Position numbers and translations under genes: made by a program. This document shows positions 44,712-54,379 of a stretch of 64,000 nucleotides of DNA, one piece after another. The notes under the pieces are model-generated. The model was not told where the DNA came from. It saw only the letters and a program-made list of their open reading frames with translations, and ran no database searches. Location of the stretch: assembly GCF_014211915.1 (NCBI RefSeq), contig NZ_CP060040.1, positions 2,046,001-2,110,000 on the forward strand, written 5' to 3'. Position 1 is the stretch's first letter. Every line of letters begins with the position of its first letter. The stretch is from Burkholderia cenocepacia. Its GTDB lineage: Bacteria; Pseudomonadota; Gammaproteobacteria; Burkholderiales; Burkholderiaceae.

Positions 44712-45902
44712 TCAGAACGCATCCCCCGGCACCCGCACCCAGCCTTCCATCAGCACGCGCGCGCTGCGGCTCATGATCGCCTTCGTGACGGTCCATTCGC
44801 CGTTCTCCCGCCGCGCTTCCGCCCCCACGCGCAGCGTGCCCGACGGATGCCCGAAGCGCACCGCGTTGCGTTCGCCGCCGCCCGCCGCGAGATTGACCAG
44901 CGTGCCGGGGATCGCCGCGGCCGTGCCGATCGCGACCGCCGCCGTGCCCATCATCGCGTGGTGCAGCTTGCCCATCGACATCGCGCGCACCAGCAGGTCG
45001 ACGTCGCCCGCGTTCACGCGCTTGCCGCTCGACGCGACGTAATCGGCCGGCTTCGCGACGAACGCGATCTTCGGCGTGTGCTGCCGCGTCGCGATTTCGT
45101 CGAGCGTGTCGATCAGGCCCATGCGCAGTGCGCCATGCGCGCGGATCGTCTCGAATTTGTCGAGCGCCTTCGGGTCGCCGTTGATCGCGTCCTGCAGCTC
45201 GGTGCCCGTGTAGCCGATCGCTTCCGCGTCGACGAAGATCGTCGGGATGCCCGCGTTGATCATCGTCGCCTTCAGCGTGCCGATACCCGGCACGGCCAGG
45301 TCGTCGACAAGGTTGCCGGTCGGGAACATCGAGCCGCCCGCGCCTTCTTCCTCGGCGGCCGGGTCCATGAATTCGAGCTGCACTTCGGCGGCCGGGAACG
45401 TGACGCCGTCCAGTTCGAAATCGCCCGTCTCCTGCACCGCACCGTTCGTGATCGGCACGTGCGCCACGATCGTCTTGCCGATGTTCGCCTGCCAGATCCG
45501 CACGGTCGCGACGCCATCGCGCGGCACGCGCGCCGGATCGACCAACCCGCCGCTGATCGCGAACGGGCCGACCGCCGCCGACAGGTTGCCGCAGTTGCCG
45601 GTCCAGTCGACGAACGCCTTATCGATCGCGACCTGACCGAACAGGTAGTCGACGTCGTGCCCCGGCCGCGTGCTCTTCGACACGATCACCGTCTTGCTGG
45701 TGGACGACGTCGCGCCGCCCATCCCGTCGATCTGCTTGCCGTACGGGTCGGGGCTGCCGATCACGCGCAGCAGCAGCGCGTCGCGCGCGGCGCCCGGCGC
45801 CTGAGCGGCGTCCGGCAGGTCCTGCAGCCGGAAGAACACGCCCTTGCTGGTGCCGCCGCGCATGTAGGTCGCGGGAATCCTGATTTGAGGAATGTGAGCC
45901 AT
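44712..45902 (-). CDS. prpF: 2-methylaconitate isomerase / AcnD-accessory protein PrpF
   Basis: 396 residues of the PrpF family (diaminopimelate-epimerase-like fold): IPATYMRGGTSKGVFF, GSPDPYGKQIDGMGGATSSTSKTVIV, DWTGNCGNLSAAVGPFAI (active-site Cys and Asn) and HHAMMGTAAVAIGTAAAIPG. It isomerises the methylaconitate formed by AcnD, and is needed when AcnD replaces PrpD. The ATG at 45902 starts the conserved MAHIPQIRIPATYMRGG. It lies 26 bp after acnD and is last in the operon. Confidence 0.95.
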   Translation of the reverse strand: MAHIPQIRIPATYMRGGTSKGVFFRLQDLPDAAQAPGAARDALLLRVIGSPDPYGKQIDGMGGATSSTSKTVIVSKSTRPGHDVDYLFGQVAIDKAFVDWTGNCGNLSAAVGPFAISGGLVDPARVPRDGVATVRIWQANIGKTIVAHVPITNGAVQETGDFELDGVTFPAAEVQLEFMDPAAEEEGAGGSMFPTGNLVDDLAVPGIGTLKATMINAGIPTIFVDAEAIGYTGTELQDAINGDPKALDKFETIRAHGALRMGLIDTLDEIATRQHTPKIAFVAKPADYVASSGKRVNAGDVDLLVRAMSMGKLHHAMMGTAAVAIGTAAAIPGTLVNLAAGGGERNAVRFGHPSGTLRVGAEARRENGEWTVTKAIMSRSARVLMEGWVRVPGDAF

Positions 45903-45928
45903 GTTTGCGTAATCCCTGTGTGCGCCGG

Positions 45929-48523
45929 TCAAGCCGCCTGCGACGATTCGAGGAAGTCCTGCGCGAAACGCTGCAGCACGCCGCCCGCCTCGTAGATCGA
46001 CACTTCCTCGGCCGTATCGAGCCGGCACGTCATCGGCACCTCGACGCGCTCGCCGTTCTTGCGGTGAATCACGAGCGTCAGATCGGCGCGCGGCGTGCGC
46101 TCGCCGATCACGTCGAAGGTCTCGGTGCCGTCGATGCCGAGCGTCGTCCGGTTGGTGCCCGGCTTGAACTCGAGCGGCAGCACGCCCATCCCGATCAGGT
46201 TGGTGCGGTGGATCCGCTCGAAGCCTTCGGCGGCGATCGCCTCGACGCCCGCGAGCCGCACGCCCTTCGCGGCCCAGTCGCGCGACGAGCCCTGGCCGTA
46301 GTCGGCGCCGGCGATCACGATCAGCGGCTGCTTGCGATTCATGTACGTCTCGATCGCTTCCCACATCCGCATGACCTTGCCTTCCGGCTCGACGCGCGCG
46401 AGCGAGCCCTTCTTCACCGCGCCGTCGACGATCGCCATCTCGTTGACGAGCGTCGGGTTCGCGAAGGTCGCGCGCTGCGCGGTCAGATGGTCTCCCCGGT
46501 GCGTCGCGTACGAGTTGAAGTCCTCTTCCGGCAGGCCCATCTTCGCGAGATATTCGCCGGCCGCGCTATCGAGCAGGATCGCGTTCGACGGCGACAGGTG
46601 GTCGGTCGTGATGTTGTCGCCGAGCACCGCGAGCGGGCGCATGCCCTTGAGCGTACGTTCGCCGGCCAGCGCGCCTTCCCAGTACGGCGGACGGCGGATG
46701 TACGTGCTCTGCGCGCGCCAGTCGTACAGCGGCGCCGCGCGTTCGCCGGCGTCGGCGCTGCGCGCGAACATCGGCTCGTAGACCTTGCGGAACTGCTCGG
46801 GCTTCACGCTCGACGCGACGATCGCGTCGATCTCCTCGTCGGTCGGCCAGATGTCCTTCAGCGTGACGGGTTTGCCATCCTGATCGTGGCCCAGCACGTC
46901 CTTCTCGATGTCGAAGCGGATCGTGCCGGCGATCGCATACGCGACGACGAGCGGCGGCGACGCGAGGAACGCCTGCTTCGCATACGGATGAATGCGGCCG
47001 TCGAAGTTGCGGTTGCCGGACAGCACGGCCGTCGCGTACAGGTCGCGCTCGACGATCTCCTGCTGGATCTTCGGGTCGAGCGCGCCCGACATCCCGTTGC
47101 AGGTCGTGCACGCGAACGCGACGATGCCGAAGCCGAGCTTCTCGAGCTCGGGCAGCAGGTTCGCTTCTTCGAGATACAACTCGACCGCCTTCGAGCCGGG
47201 CGCGAGCGAGCTCTTGACCCACGGCTTGCGCGTGAGGCCCTTCGCGTTCGCGTTACGTGCGAGCAAGGCCGCGGCGATCACGTTGCGCGGGTTGCTGGTG
47301 TTCGTGCAACTCGTGATCGCGGCGATGATCACGGCGCCGTCGGGCATCTCGCCCGGCTTCTCGTCCCACTGGCCGGCGATCCCGCGCGCGGCGAGATCGG
47401 ACGTCGGCAGCCGCTTGTGCGGATTCGACGGGCCGGCCATGTTGCGCACGACGCTCGACAGGTCGAACGTCAGCGTGCGCTCGTATTGCGCGTTCGCGAG
47501 CGTATCGGCCCACAGGCCGGCCGCCTTCGCGTAGGTCTCGACGAGCTTCACCTGCTCGTCGCTGCGCCCGGTGAGGCGCAGGTAGTCGATCGTCTGGCCG
47601 TCGATGAAGAACATCGCGGCCGTCGCGCCGTATTCGGGCGCCATGTTCGAGATCGTCGCGCGATCGCCGAGCGTGAGGCTCGCCGCGCCTTCGCCGCGGA
47701 ATTCCAGGTACGCACCGACCACCTTTTCCTTGCGCAGGAACTCGGTCAGCGCGAGCACGACGTCGGTCGCGGTGATGCCGGGCTGACGCTTGCCGGTCAG
47801 CTCGACGCCGACGATGTCGGGCAGGCGCATCCACGACGCGCGGCCGAGCATCACGTTCTCGGCTTCGAGCCCGCCGACGCCGATCGCGATCACGCCGAGC
47901 GCGTCGACGTGCGGCGTGTGGCTGTCGGTGCCGACGCAGGTGTCCGGGAACGCGACGCCGTCCTGCGCCTGGATCACCGGCGACATCTTCTCGAGATTGA
48001 TCTGATGCATGATGCCGTTGCCCGGCGGGATCACGTCGACGTTCTCGAACGCCTTCTTCGTCCACTCGATGAAGTGGAAGCGATCCTCGTTGCGACGATC
48101 CTCGATCGCGCGGTTCTTCGCGAACGCGTCCGGGTCGAAGCCGCCGCATTCGACGGCGAGCGAGTGGTCGACGATCAGTTGCACCGGCACGACCGGGTTC
48201 ACCTTCGCCGGGTCGCCGCCGCCGTCGGCGATCGCGTCGCGCAGGCCGGCGAGATCGACGAGCGCCGTCTGGCCGAGGATGTCGTGGCACACCACGCGCG
48301 CCGGGAACCACGGGAAATCGCGTTCGCGCTTGCGCTCGATGATCTGCTTCAGCGAATCGGCGAGGATCGCCGGATCGCAGCGGCGCACGAGGTTTTCGGC
48401 GAGCACGCGCGACGTGTACGGCAGCGTGTCGTAGGCTCCGGGCGCGATCGCGTCGACCGCGGCACGCGCGTCGAAATAGTCCAGCGACGTGCCGGGCAGG
48501 GGTTTGCGGTTGGCGGTATTCAT
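45929..48523 (-). CDS. acnD: Fe/S-dependent 2-methylcitrate dehydratase AcnD
   Basis: 864 residues, the expected AcnD length. Aconitase signatures include SCTNTSNP (first cluster Cys), FACTTCNGMSG (two further Cys), GTDSHTPHVDALGVIAIGVGG and GADYGQGSSRDWAAKG in the swivel domain. It dehydrates 2-methylcitrate to methylaconitate in the propionate pathway. The ATG at 48523 starts MNTANRKPLPGT; the 12 residues before it are unconserved. Linkage to prpF, prpC and prpB distinguishes it from housekeeping aconitase A. Confidence 0.95.
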   Translation of the reverse strand: MNTANRKPLPGTSLDYFDARAAVDAIAPGAYDTLPYTSRVLAENLVRRCDPAILADSLKQIIERKRERDFPWFPARVVCHDILGQTALVDLAGLRDAIADGGGDPAKVNPVVPVQLIVDHSLAVECGGFDPDAFAKNRAIEDRRNEDRFHFIEWTKKAFENVDVIPPGNGIMHQINLEKMSPVIQAQDGVAFPDTCVGTDSHTPHVDALGVIAIGVGGLEAENVMLGRASWMRLPDIVGVELTGKRQPGITATDVVLALTEFLRKEKVVGAYLEFRGEGAASLTLGDRATISNMAPEYGATAAMFFIDGQTIDYLRLTGRSDEQVKLVETYAKAAGLWADTLANAQYERTLTFDLSSVVRNMAGPSNPHKRLPTSDLAARGIAGQWDEKPGEMPDGAVIIAAITSCTNTSNPRNVIAAALLARNANAKGLTRKPWVKSSLAPGSKAVELYLEEANLLPELEKLGFGIVAFACTTCNGMSGALDPKIQQEIVERDLYATAVLSGNRNFDGRIHPYAKQAFLASPPLVVAYAIAGTIRFDIEKDVLGHDQDGKPVTLKDIWPTDEEIDAIVASSVKPEQFRKVYEPMFARSADAGERAAPLYDWRAQSTYIRRPPYWEGALAGERTLKGMRPLAVLGDNITTDHLSPSNAILLDSAAGEYLAKMGLPEEDFNSYATHRGDHLTAQRATFANPTLVNEMAIVDGAVKKGSLARVEPEGKVMRMWEAIETYMNRKQPLIVIAGADYGQGSSRDWAAKGVRLAGVEAIAAEGFERIHRTNLIGMGVLPLEFKPGTNRTTLGIDGTETFDVIGERTPRADLTLVIHRKNGERVEVPMTCRLDTAEEVSIYEAGGVLQRFAQDFLESSQAA

Positions 48524-48604
48524 GATGTGGGGCGGAATTCGGGGTAAGACGTGCCGCACGCGCCGGCCGCCCGCATCACGGGCGCCGACGTGCGCGGCCG
48601 ACGA

Positions 48605-49777
48605 TCAGCGCTTCTCGATCGGCACGAACCGCAGGTCTTCCGGACCGGTGTAGTTCGCGCTCGGACGGATGATCTTGTTGTCGATGCGCTGCTCGATGAT
48701 GTGCGCGCTCCAGCCCGACGTGCGCGAGATCACGAACAGCGGCGTGAACATCGCGGTCGGCACGCCCATCATGTGATACGACACCGCGCTGAACCAGTCG
48801 AGGTTCGGGAACATCTTCTTCGCGTCCCACATCACCGATTCGAGGCGCTCCGCGATGCTGTACAGCTTGGTGTCGCCCGCTTCCTTCGACAGCTTGTGCG
48901 CGACGCCCTTGATCACCTTGTTGCGCGGATCGGAGATCGTGTAGACCGGATGGCCGAAGCCGATCACGACCTCCTTGTTCTCGACGCGGCGGCGGATGTC
49001 GGCTTCGGCGTCGTCCGGCGAGCTGTAGCGGCTCTGGATCTCGTACGCGACTTCGTTCGCGCCGCCGTGCTTCGGCCCGCGCAGCGCGCCGATCGCGCCG
49101 GTGATCGCCGAGTAGATGTCCGAGCCCGTGCCGGCGATCACGCGGCCCGTGAACGTCGACGCGTTGAATTCGTGCTCCGCGTACAGGATCAGCGACGTGT
49201 GCATCGCCTCGACCCACGACTTCGACGGCGTCTTGCCGTGCAGCAGGTGCAGGAAGTGGCCGCCGATCGAGTCGTCGTCGGTTTCCGTCTCGATGCGCTT
49301 GCCGTTGTGCGAGAAGTGATACCAGTACAGCAGCATCGAGCCGAGCGACGCCATCAGGCGGTCGGCGATGTCGCGCGCGCCCGGCAGGTTGTGGTCGTCC
49401 TTCTCCGGCAGCACGGTGCCGAGCACCGACACGCCGGTGCGCATCACGTCCATCGGGTGGGCCGACGCCGGGATCTGCTCGAGCGCGGCCTTCAGCGCGC
49501 TCGGCAGGCCGCGCAGCGCGCGCAGCTTGGTCTTGTAGGCGGCCAGTTCCGTCAGGTTCGGCAGCGTGCCGTGCACCAGCAGGTGCGCGATTTCCTCGAA
49601 TTCGCACGATTCGGCGACGTCGAGAATGTCGTAGCCGCGATAGTGCAGGTCGTTGCCGGTCTTGCCGACCGTGCACAGCGCGGTGTTGCCGGCCGTCACG
49701 CCCGACAGCGCCACCGACTTCTTCGGCTTGAATGCGCCTGCGGCGGCCGGTGCTGCTGCGTCTTTCGTCTCGCTCAT
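48605..49777 (-). CDS. prpC: 2-methylcitrate synthase
   Basis: 390 residues of the citrate synthase family. [14 protein letters not shown] contains the first active-site His, [18 protein letters not shown] the second, and the catalytic Asp lies in the later [16 protein letters not shown] segment. It condenses propionyl-CoA with oxaloacetate. The start [21 protein letters not shown] follows GGAGAAGGACAAC. An Ala-rich N-terminal extension of about 20 residues precedes the core. Confidence 0.95.
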   Translation of the reverse strand: MSETKDAAAPAAAGAFKPKKSVALSGVTAGNTALCTVGKTGNDLHYRGYDILDVAESCEFEEIAHLLVHGTLPNLTELAAYKTKLRALRGLPSALKAALEQIPASAHPMDVMRTGVSVLGTVLPEKDDHNLPGARDIADRLMASLGSMLLYWYHFSHNGKRIETETDDDSIGGHFLHLLHGKTPSKSWVEAMHTSLILYAEHEFNASTFTGRVIAGTGSDIYSAITGAIGALRGPKHGGANEVAYEIQSRYSSPDDAEADIRRRVENKEVVIGFGHPVYTISDPRNKVIKGVAHKLSKEAGDTKLYSIAERLESVMWDAKKMFPNLDWFSAVSYHMMGVPTAMFTPLFVISRTSGWSAHIIEQRIDNKIIRPSANYTGPEDLRFVPIEKR

Positions 49778-49817
49778 GTTGTCCTTCTCCAATGGGTATC
49801 GGGGGGTGCGGGCCGCG

Positions 49818-50711
49818 TTACTTCTTGCCCTGCGCGAACAGTTCGTCGAGCTTGCGCTCGTATTCGTGATAGCCGAGGAAGTCGTACAGCTCGGCGCGCG
49901 TCTGCATCGTCGGTACGGCCGCCTTCTGCGTGCCGTCGCGGCGCAGCGTCTCGTAGAAGTTCAGCGCGGCCTTGTTCATCGCACGATACGCGCCGCAGCA
50001 GTACAGCGCGATGTCGACGTTCGCCTCGCGCAGTTCGTCGACCGTAAACAGCGGCGTCGAGCCGAACTCGGTCAGGTTCGCGAGGATCGGCACCTTCACG
50101 GCGGCCTTGAAGCGGCGGTAGTCGTCGAGCGTCTTCATCGCTTCCGGGAAGATCATGTCCGCGCCGGCTTCGACGTATGCGACCGCGCGCTCGATCGCCG
50201 AATCGATCCCTTCCGCGGCGGCCGCGTCGGTGCGCGCCATGATCACGAACTGGTCGTCGGTACGCGCATCGACCGCGGCCTTCACGCGATCGACCATTTC
50301 GTCGATCGGCACGACTTCCTTGCCCGGGCGGTGGCCGCAGCGCTTCTGGCCGACCTGGTCCTCGAGGTGCACGGCCGCGACCCCGGCGTTGATGAACGAG
50401 CGGACCGTGCGCGCGATGTTGAACGCGCCGCCCCAGCCGGTGTCGATGTCGACCAGCAGCGGCAGGTCGGTCGCGTTGGTGATCCGGGTCGCGTCGATCA
50501 GCACGTCTTCCATCGTGCTGATGCCGAGGTCGGGAATGCCGAGCGAGTTCGCGGCCACGCCGCCGCCCGACAGGTACACGGCCTTGAAGCCGACGGCCTG
50601 CGCCATCTTGGCCGCGTACGCGGTGATCGCGCCGACCACCTGCAGCGGCTGCTCGGCCGCGACTGCCGCGCGGAATTTCGCGCCGGCGCTCTGAAGATGC
50701 GTATTGCTCAT
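49818..50711 (-). CDS. prpB: 2-methylisocitrate lyase
   Basis: 297 residues of the isocitrate lyase/PEP mutase superfamily. [12 protein letters not shown] is the methylisocitrate lyase catalytic loop, [15 protein letters not shown] and [17 protein letters not shown] the Mg2+-binding region. It cleaves 2-methylisocitrate to pyruvate and succinate. The ATG at 50711 follows CAGGAGG. It is the first gene of prpBC-acnD-prpF, 20 bases or so after a sigma-54 promoter start. Confidence 0.96.
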   Translation of the reverse strand: MSNTHLQSAGAKFRAAVAAEQPLQVVGAITAYAAKMAQAVGFKAVYLSGGGVAANSLGIPDLGISTMEDVLIDATRITNATDLPLLVDIDTGWGGAFNIARTVRSFINAGVAAVHLEDQVGQKRCGHRPGKEVVPIDEMVDRVKAAVDARTDDQFVIMARTDAAAAEGIDSAIERAVAYVEAGADMIFPEAMKTLDDYRRFKAAVKVPILANLTEFGSTPLFTVDELREANVDIALYCCGAYRAMNKAALNFYETLRRDGTQKAAVPTMQTRAELYDFLGYHEYERKLDELFAQGKK

Positions 50712-50741
50712 GAACGGCCTCCTGATGGAATGCCTGATAAC

Positions 50742-50757
50742 AGCAAGGTCCGGGCCA
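50742..50757 (-). promoter_or_regulatory. sigma-54 promoter of the prp operon
   Basis: On the minus strand TGGCCCGGACCTTGCT matches the -24/-12 consensus TGGCACG-N4-TTGCW with one mismatch and the obligatory GG-N10-GC spacing. The start site would be near 50731, just before the prpB ribosome-binding site. PrpR, encoded divergently, is a sigma-54 activator, which agrees. Confidence 0.85.
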
Positions 50758-50821
50758 GCTTGCGGAATGTCGCTAACCCACTGATTCTTAAGCAAGCGCC
50801 GTGAGCGCTGCATCGCCTGTC

Positions 50822-50860
50822 GATTTCAATTTGGCAATTCCATGTTTCAAAAATGAAATC
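50822..50860. promoter_or_regulatory. candidate PrpR binding region
   Basis: Outer arms GATTTCA and TGAAATC (25 bases apart) enclose an inner dyad TTTCAAAAATGAAA. It lies 65-115 bp upstream of the sigma-54 promoter and just before the prpR start, the right place for an upstream activator sequence that could also autoregulate prpR. Confidence 0.55.
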
Positions 50861-50881
50861 GTGCGCGCATAATCGGCCGTC

Positions 50882-52870
50882 ATGGACCTCTCCTCGACCA
50901 AGCCCGTCGGCCCCGCCGACCGCACCGTGCGCCCGCGCATCTGGGCGATGGGTATCAGCCGGCTGCGCGAGCTGTTTCGCGAGATCGCCGGCGAATTCGA
51001 CGAACGCGCCGACGTGCGGATCGTCACGCGCGCCTACGAAGATGCGCTGAGCGCGATCGCCGAGGCCGGCACCGCGCGGCCCGACGTGATCGTCGCGGCC
51101 GGCTCGAACGGCGGCTTCCTGAAAACGCGCGCGCAAGTGCCGGTGGTGGTCGTGTCGCCCACCGGCTTCGACGTAATGCAGGCGCTCGCCCGAGCGCGGC
51201 GCGACGCAGCGCGGATCGCGCTCGTCAGCGCCGGGGAAACGCCACCCGAAGTGCGCCGCTTCGTCGCCGCGTACGGCCTCGACGTGCAGTTTGCGTCATA
51301 TCAGTCCGCCCAGGAAGCGGAGGCCTGCGTGCACGACTTGCGCGATCGCGGCATCGAGACGATCGTCGGCCCGGGCCTCGTCACCGATCTCGCGGCCAGC
51401 GTCGGCATGGGCGCGGTATTCCTGTATTCGCATGCATCGGTGCGCAAGGCCGTCGAGACGGCGCTCGAAGTCGCGTATGCGACGCACGCCGAGGCGTTCC
51501 GCCGCCAGCGGCTCGATACCCTGCTGCAACATCTGCGCGACGGCGTGGTCGCGCTCGACGCGCACGGCCGCGTCGAAGCGATCAACGAGCGGCTCGCATC
51601 GGCGCTCGGGGTCGAACCCGCGGCGGCCGTCGGCCGCGCGCTCGTCGATCTGCGACCTGAGCTGCGCACGCTACGCGGCGAGGACGGCGACGCGCTCGCG
51701 ACCGTGCGCGGCGTGCGTTACGTCGTGCATCGCGGGCCGCTGGTCGATCGCGGCGTCACGTCGGGCAGCGTGCTGACGTTCCAGGAATCGCGCGCGGTCG
51801 AACGGCTCGATCGCGCGTTGCGTTCGCAACCGACCACGCAGCAGTTCGCCGCCCGTTACGCGCTCGACGACGTGGTCGGCGCCTCGGCGCCGATGACGCG
51901 CGTGCGCGAGCTCGTGCGCCGCTACGCGAAATCCGATGCGACCGTGCTCGTGCTCGGCGAGAGCGGCACCGGCAAGGAGATGATCGCGCAGAGCCTGCAT
52001 GCGCTGTCCGCGCGGCGCAGCTATCCGTTCGTCGCGGTCAACTGCGGCGCGTTTCCGGAAGCGCTGCTCGAAAGCGAACTGTTCGGCTATGAGGAAGGCG
52101 CGTTCACCGGCGCGCGGCGCGGCGGCAAGACCGGCCTGTTCGAGGCCGCGCACCGCGGCACGCTGTTTCTCGACGAGATCGGCGAGATGCCGCCGTCGCT
52201 GCAAAGCCGGCTGCTGCGCGTGCTGCAGGAGCGCGAGGTGATTCGCCTCGGCTCGACCGAGCCGATCCGCATCGACGTGCGCGTGATCGCCGCGACGCAC
52301 CGGCCGCTGCTCGCTGCCGTCGAGGCCGGCACGTTCCGCGCGGATCTCTATTACCGGCTCAACATCCTGAACATCGGCCTGCCGCCGCTGCGCGAGCGCG
52401 CGGCCGACATTCCCGCGCTCGCGGCGACACTGCTCGTGCAGGCCGCGCGGCGCGAGCCGCGGCTCGCCGAACGCGTGCGCGACACCGACGACGCGCTGCG
52501 CGTGCTCGACGCGACGCAAGCGACGCTCGCGCGCTACCGCTGGCCCGGCAACGTGCGCGAACTGCAGAACGTGGTCGAGCGGATCGCGGTGGAGCTGGCG
52601 GAGGCAGTCGACGAAAGCGATCCGGGCGCCCCGTGCGCGGCGCTCGCCCCCGGCGCGCTGCATGTGATCGCGCCCGAGCTGTTCGCCGCGACGCCCGACG
52701 CGGCCGGCGCCGCCGACGACGATGCACGGACGCTGCAGGCGCGCCGCCGTCGCGCGGAAGCCGACGAGATCCGCGCGGTGCTCGACGCATGCGGCGGCGA
52801 CCGCGACCGCGCGTGCGCGATGCTCGGCATCAGCAAGACGACGCTATGGCGGAAGTTGTCGGCGAAATAG
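50882..52870 (+). CDS. prpR: sigma-54-dependent propionate regulator PrpR
   Basis: 662 residues. The PrpR-N domain ([29 protein letters not shown], binding 2-methylcitrate in relatives) spans about 1-200, then a PAS-like segment ([26 protein letters not shown]). The AAA+ domain has GESGTGKE (about 359), GAFTGA (about 406, sigma-54 contact) and [14 protein letters not shown]. The C-terminal Fis-type helix-turn-helix is [23 protein letters not shown]. It activates the divergent prpB operon when propionate is metabolised. Confidence 0.95.
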   Translation: MDLSSTKPVGPADRTVRPRIWAMGISRLRELFREIAGEFDERADVRIVTRAYEDALSAIAEAGTARPDVIVAAGSNGGFLKTRAQVPVVVVSPTGFDVMQALARARRDAARIALVSAGETPPEVRRFVAAYGLDVQFASYQSAQEAEACVHDLRDRGIETIVGPGLVTDLAASVGMGAVFLYSHASVRKAVETALEVAYATHAEAFRRQRLDTLLQHLRDGVVALDAHGRVEAINERLASALGVEPAAAVGRALVDLRPELRTLRGEDGDALATVRGVRYVVHRGPLVDRGVTSGSVLTFQESRAVERLDRALRSQPTTQQFAARYALDDVVGASAPMTRVRELVRRYAKSDATVLVLGESGTGKEMIAQSLHALSARRSYPFVAVNCGAFPEALLESELFGYEEGAFTGARRGGKTGLFEAAHRGTLFLDEIGEMPPSLQSRLLRVLQEREVIRLGSTEPIRIDVRVIAATHRPLLAAVEAGTFRADLYYRLNILNIGLPPLRERAADIPALAATLLVQAARREPRLAERVRDTDDALRVLDATQATLARYRWPGNVRELQNVVERIAVELAEAVDESDPGAPCAALAPGALHVIAPELFAATPDAAGAADDDARTLQARRRRAEADEIRAVLDACGGDRDRACAMLGISKTTLWRKLSAK

Positions 52871-52892
52871 GTTCGCGGTTCGGGCCGCCCCG

Positions 52893-53528
52893 TCATTCGG
52901 CCTTGTGATAGTGGCGATACGCCTTCGCGCGATTGCCGCACGACGACATCGAGCACCAGCGTCGGCTGCCGTTCTTGCTGTCGTCGATGAACAGCCACTG
53001 GCACGCATCGTTCGCACAGCGCTTGACCTTCGCGAGCCGCGCGCCGCCGAGCAGATCGATCGCCGACCACAGCACCGGGCTCAACAGCCCCGCGAGCGTC
53101 GCCCCCGACGCATCGATCCGCCACGCATAGCGGCCGTCCACGCGCGCCAGCGCAACGCGCGGCGACGCTTCCGCGAGGAAGCCGCCGAGCAGCGCGAGAT
53201 CGTCGGGCTGCGGCTCGCGCTGCTCCGCCTGCGCATGAAACAGCCGGTATAGCGCTTCGCGCAATGCGAGCGCCCGCGCAAGCATCGCCGGCTCGTCGCC
53301 CTTCTCCTTCTCTTTCTCCTTGTCGGGCACGCGACATGCGTCGACCAGACCGGCCGGCACGCCCGCCTGTTCGCGGCACCACGCCAGCAGGTCGTCCAGC
53401 GTGCCGAAGGTTTCCGTCGGCGGATCGCTGCCGCGCCAGTACAGCGTGTTCGCGAAGTCGAGGCTCAAGGTCTCGGGCGGCGCCGGGATCAGGCAGTCGA
53501 TCGTGACGGAAGGTTGCGTTTTGCTCAT
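52893..53528 (-). CDS. CGNR zinc finger (ABATE domain) protein
   Basis: 211 residues. The N-terminal ABATE-like domain runs LSLDFANTLYWRGSDPPTETF to about residue 150, with a short charged insert (DKEKEKEKGDE) encoded by a simple repeat. The C-terminal CGNR motif KRCANDACQWLFIDDSKNGSRRWCSMSSCGNRAKAYRHY supplies four Cys for zinc. CGNR proteins are probable transcription regulators. The start MSKTQPSVTIDC is used. It is divergent from the VOC genes, across an inverted operator pair, suggesting it controls both. Confidence 0.88.
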   Translation of the reverse strand: MSKTQPSVTIDCLIPAPPETLSLDFANTLYWRGSDPPTETFGTLDDLLAWCREQAGVPAGLVDACRVPDKEKEKEKGDEPAMLARALALREALYRLFHAQAEQREPQPDDLALLGGFLAEASPRVALARVDGRYAWRIDASGATLAGLLSPVLWSAIDLLGGARLAKVKRCANDACQWLFIDDSKNGSRRWCSMSSCGNRAKAYRHYHKAE

Positions 53529-53540
53529 GACGCGATCGTA

Positions 53541-53605
53541 TCTAACCACCATGCCGGTTGACAAGCGTCCGAGCGATTTCTAACATAACCTGCATGGTGG
53601 TTAAA
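53541..53605. promoter_or_regulatory. duplicated inverted operator between CGNR and VOC genes
   Basis: TAACCACCATGCCGGTT (53543-53559) and, inverted, AACCTGCATGGTGGTTA (53587-53603) are copies of one 17-bp site with a single difference. Each copy is itself a dyad with AACC and GGTT ends. The centres are 44 bp apart, about four helical turns. One copy lies 15 bp before the CGNR start and the other about 50 bp before the VOC leader, fitting joint control of divergent promoters. Confidence 0.75.
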
Positions 53606-53651
53606 AACAGGTTTCGCTGCACCGACGCCCCTTCAATCCAAGGAGACACAG

Positions 53652-53759
53652 ATGATCGATCGCTTTTCGTTCAGCGTTATCCACACCGTCGCCGGCCGCA
53701 CGTACGAGGCGACCACGCTCGGCGCGCTTCGCTACAAGCGGCTGGCATGGTGCCTCTAG
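53652..53759 (+). pseudogene. degenerate 5' copy of the VOC gene
   Basis: A 35-codon open frame beginning MIDRFSFSVIHTVAGRTYEA and ending LGALRYKRLAWCL parallels the first 35 residues of the downstream VOC protein (MIDHLSFGV, then SALGALGYKRLYSD). The ribosome-binding leaders (CAAGGAGA) also match, so it is a partial tandem duplication, 155 bp upstream, that ends at a stop. It could still be translated as a short peptide. Confidence 0.7.
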
Positions 53760-53806
53760 GCAAGTTTGCCGTTCTGACGTCCCCCTCAGTTCAAGGAGAG
53801 CCAAAG

Positions 53807-54190
53807 ATGATCGACCACCTTTCATTCGGCGTTGCCCACATCGACCGCAGCCGCGCCTTCTACGACAGCGCGCTCGGCGCACTCGGCTACAAGCGTCTGT
53901 ATAGCGACGACAGCGCCATCGGGTACGGCACGACCGAGCCCGAGCTGTGGTTGCAGCACGCGGCCCGCCCCGTCGTCGCCGATCCCGAATCGGGGATGCA
54001 CCTGTCGTTCAAGGCCGCGTCGCCGGTCGAGGTCGATGCGTTCTACCGTGCCGCGCTCGCACACGGCGGCAAGGACAACGGCGGGCCCGGCAAGCGCGAG
54101 CACTACGGCCCGGGCTACTACGCGGCGTTCGTCGTCGACCCCGACGGATATCGACTCGAAGCGCACTGCGAACTCGACAACGTCGTTTGA
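53807..54190 (+). CDS. VOC (glyoxalase/dioxygenase superfamily) protein
   Basis: 127 residues, one vicinal-oxygen-chelate module of two beta-alpha-beta units: MIDHLSFGVAHIDRSRAFYDSAL with metal-ligand His 4, WLQHAARP, GMHLSFKAASPVEVDAFY with the central His, and YYAAFVVDPDGYRLEAHCE with the final Glu. The substrate is unknown; members include glyoxalases and antibiotic-resistance proteins. A CAAGGAGA site precedes the ATG, and a strong terminator follows. Confidence 0.88.
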   Translation: MIDHLSFGVAHIDRSRAFYDSALGALGYKRLYSDDSAIGYGTTEPELWLQHAARPVVADPESGMHLSFKAASPVEVDAFYRAALAHGGKDNGGPGKREHYGPGYYAAFVVDPDGYRLEAHCELDNVV

Positions 54191-54221
54191 TCCGCTTCGC
54201 GCGGACGCGCACCAGCGACAA

Positions 54222-54260
54222 GGGCCCGATTCCGCATCGCGCGGAATCGGGCCCCTGGTT
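54222..54260 (+). terminator. rho-independent terminator after the VOC gene
   Basis: A perfect 14-bp stem GGGCCCGATTCCGC / GCGGAATCGGGCCC with an ATCGC loop, then CTGGTTTT. Confidence 0.88.
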
Positions 54261-54379
54261 TTGGCTACATCTTCGTTCGGTACGCGCCGGTTATCGTCGG
54301 CGGTCATGCCGACGGGTCGGGCAGCATGGCCAGCGCGCGGGTGGCTACGTCCAGGAGCCGACCCGCGCCGCTCGCGCGC

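Noticed and set aside
45905..48547. 880-residue plus-strand open frame antisense to acnD
   Set aside because: Composition is Arg/Asp/Val-rich with no domain; acnD on the other strand is unambiguous.
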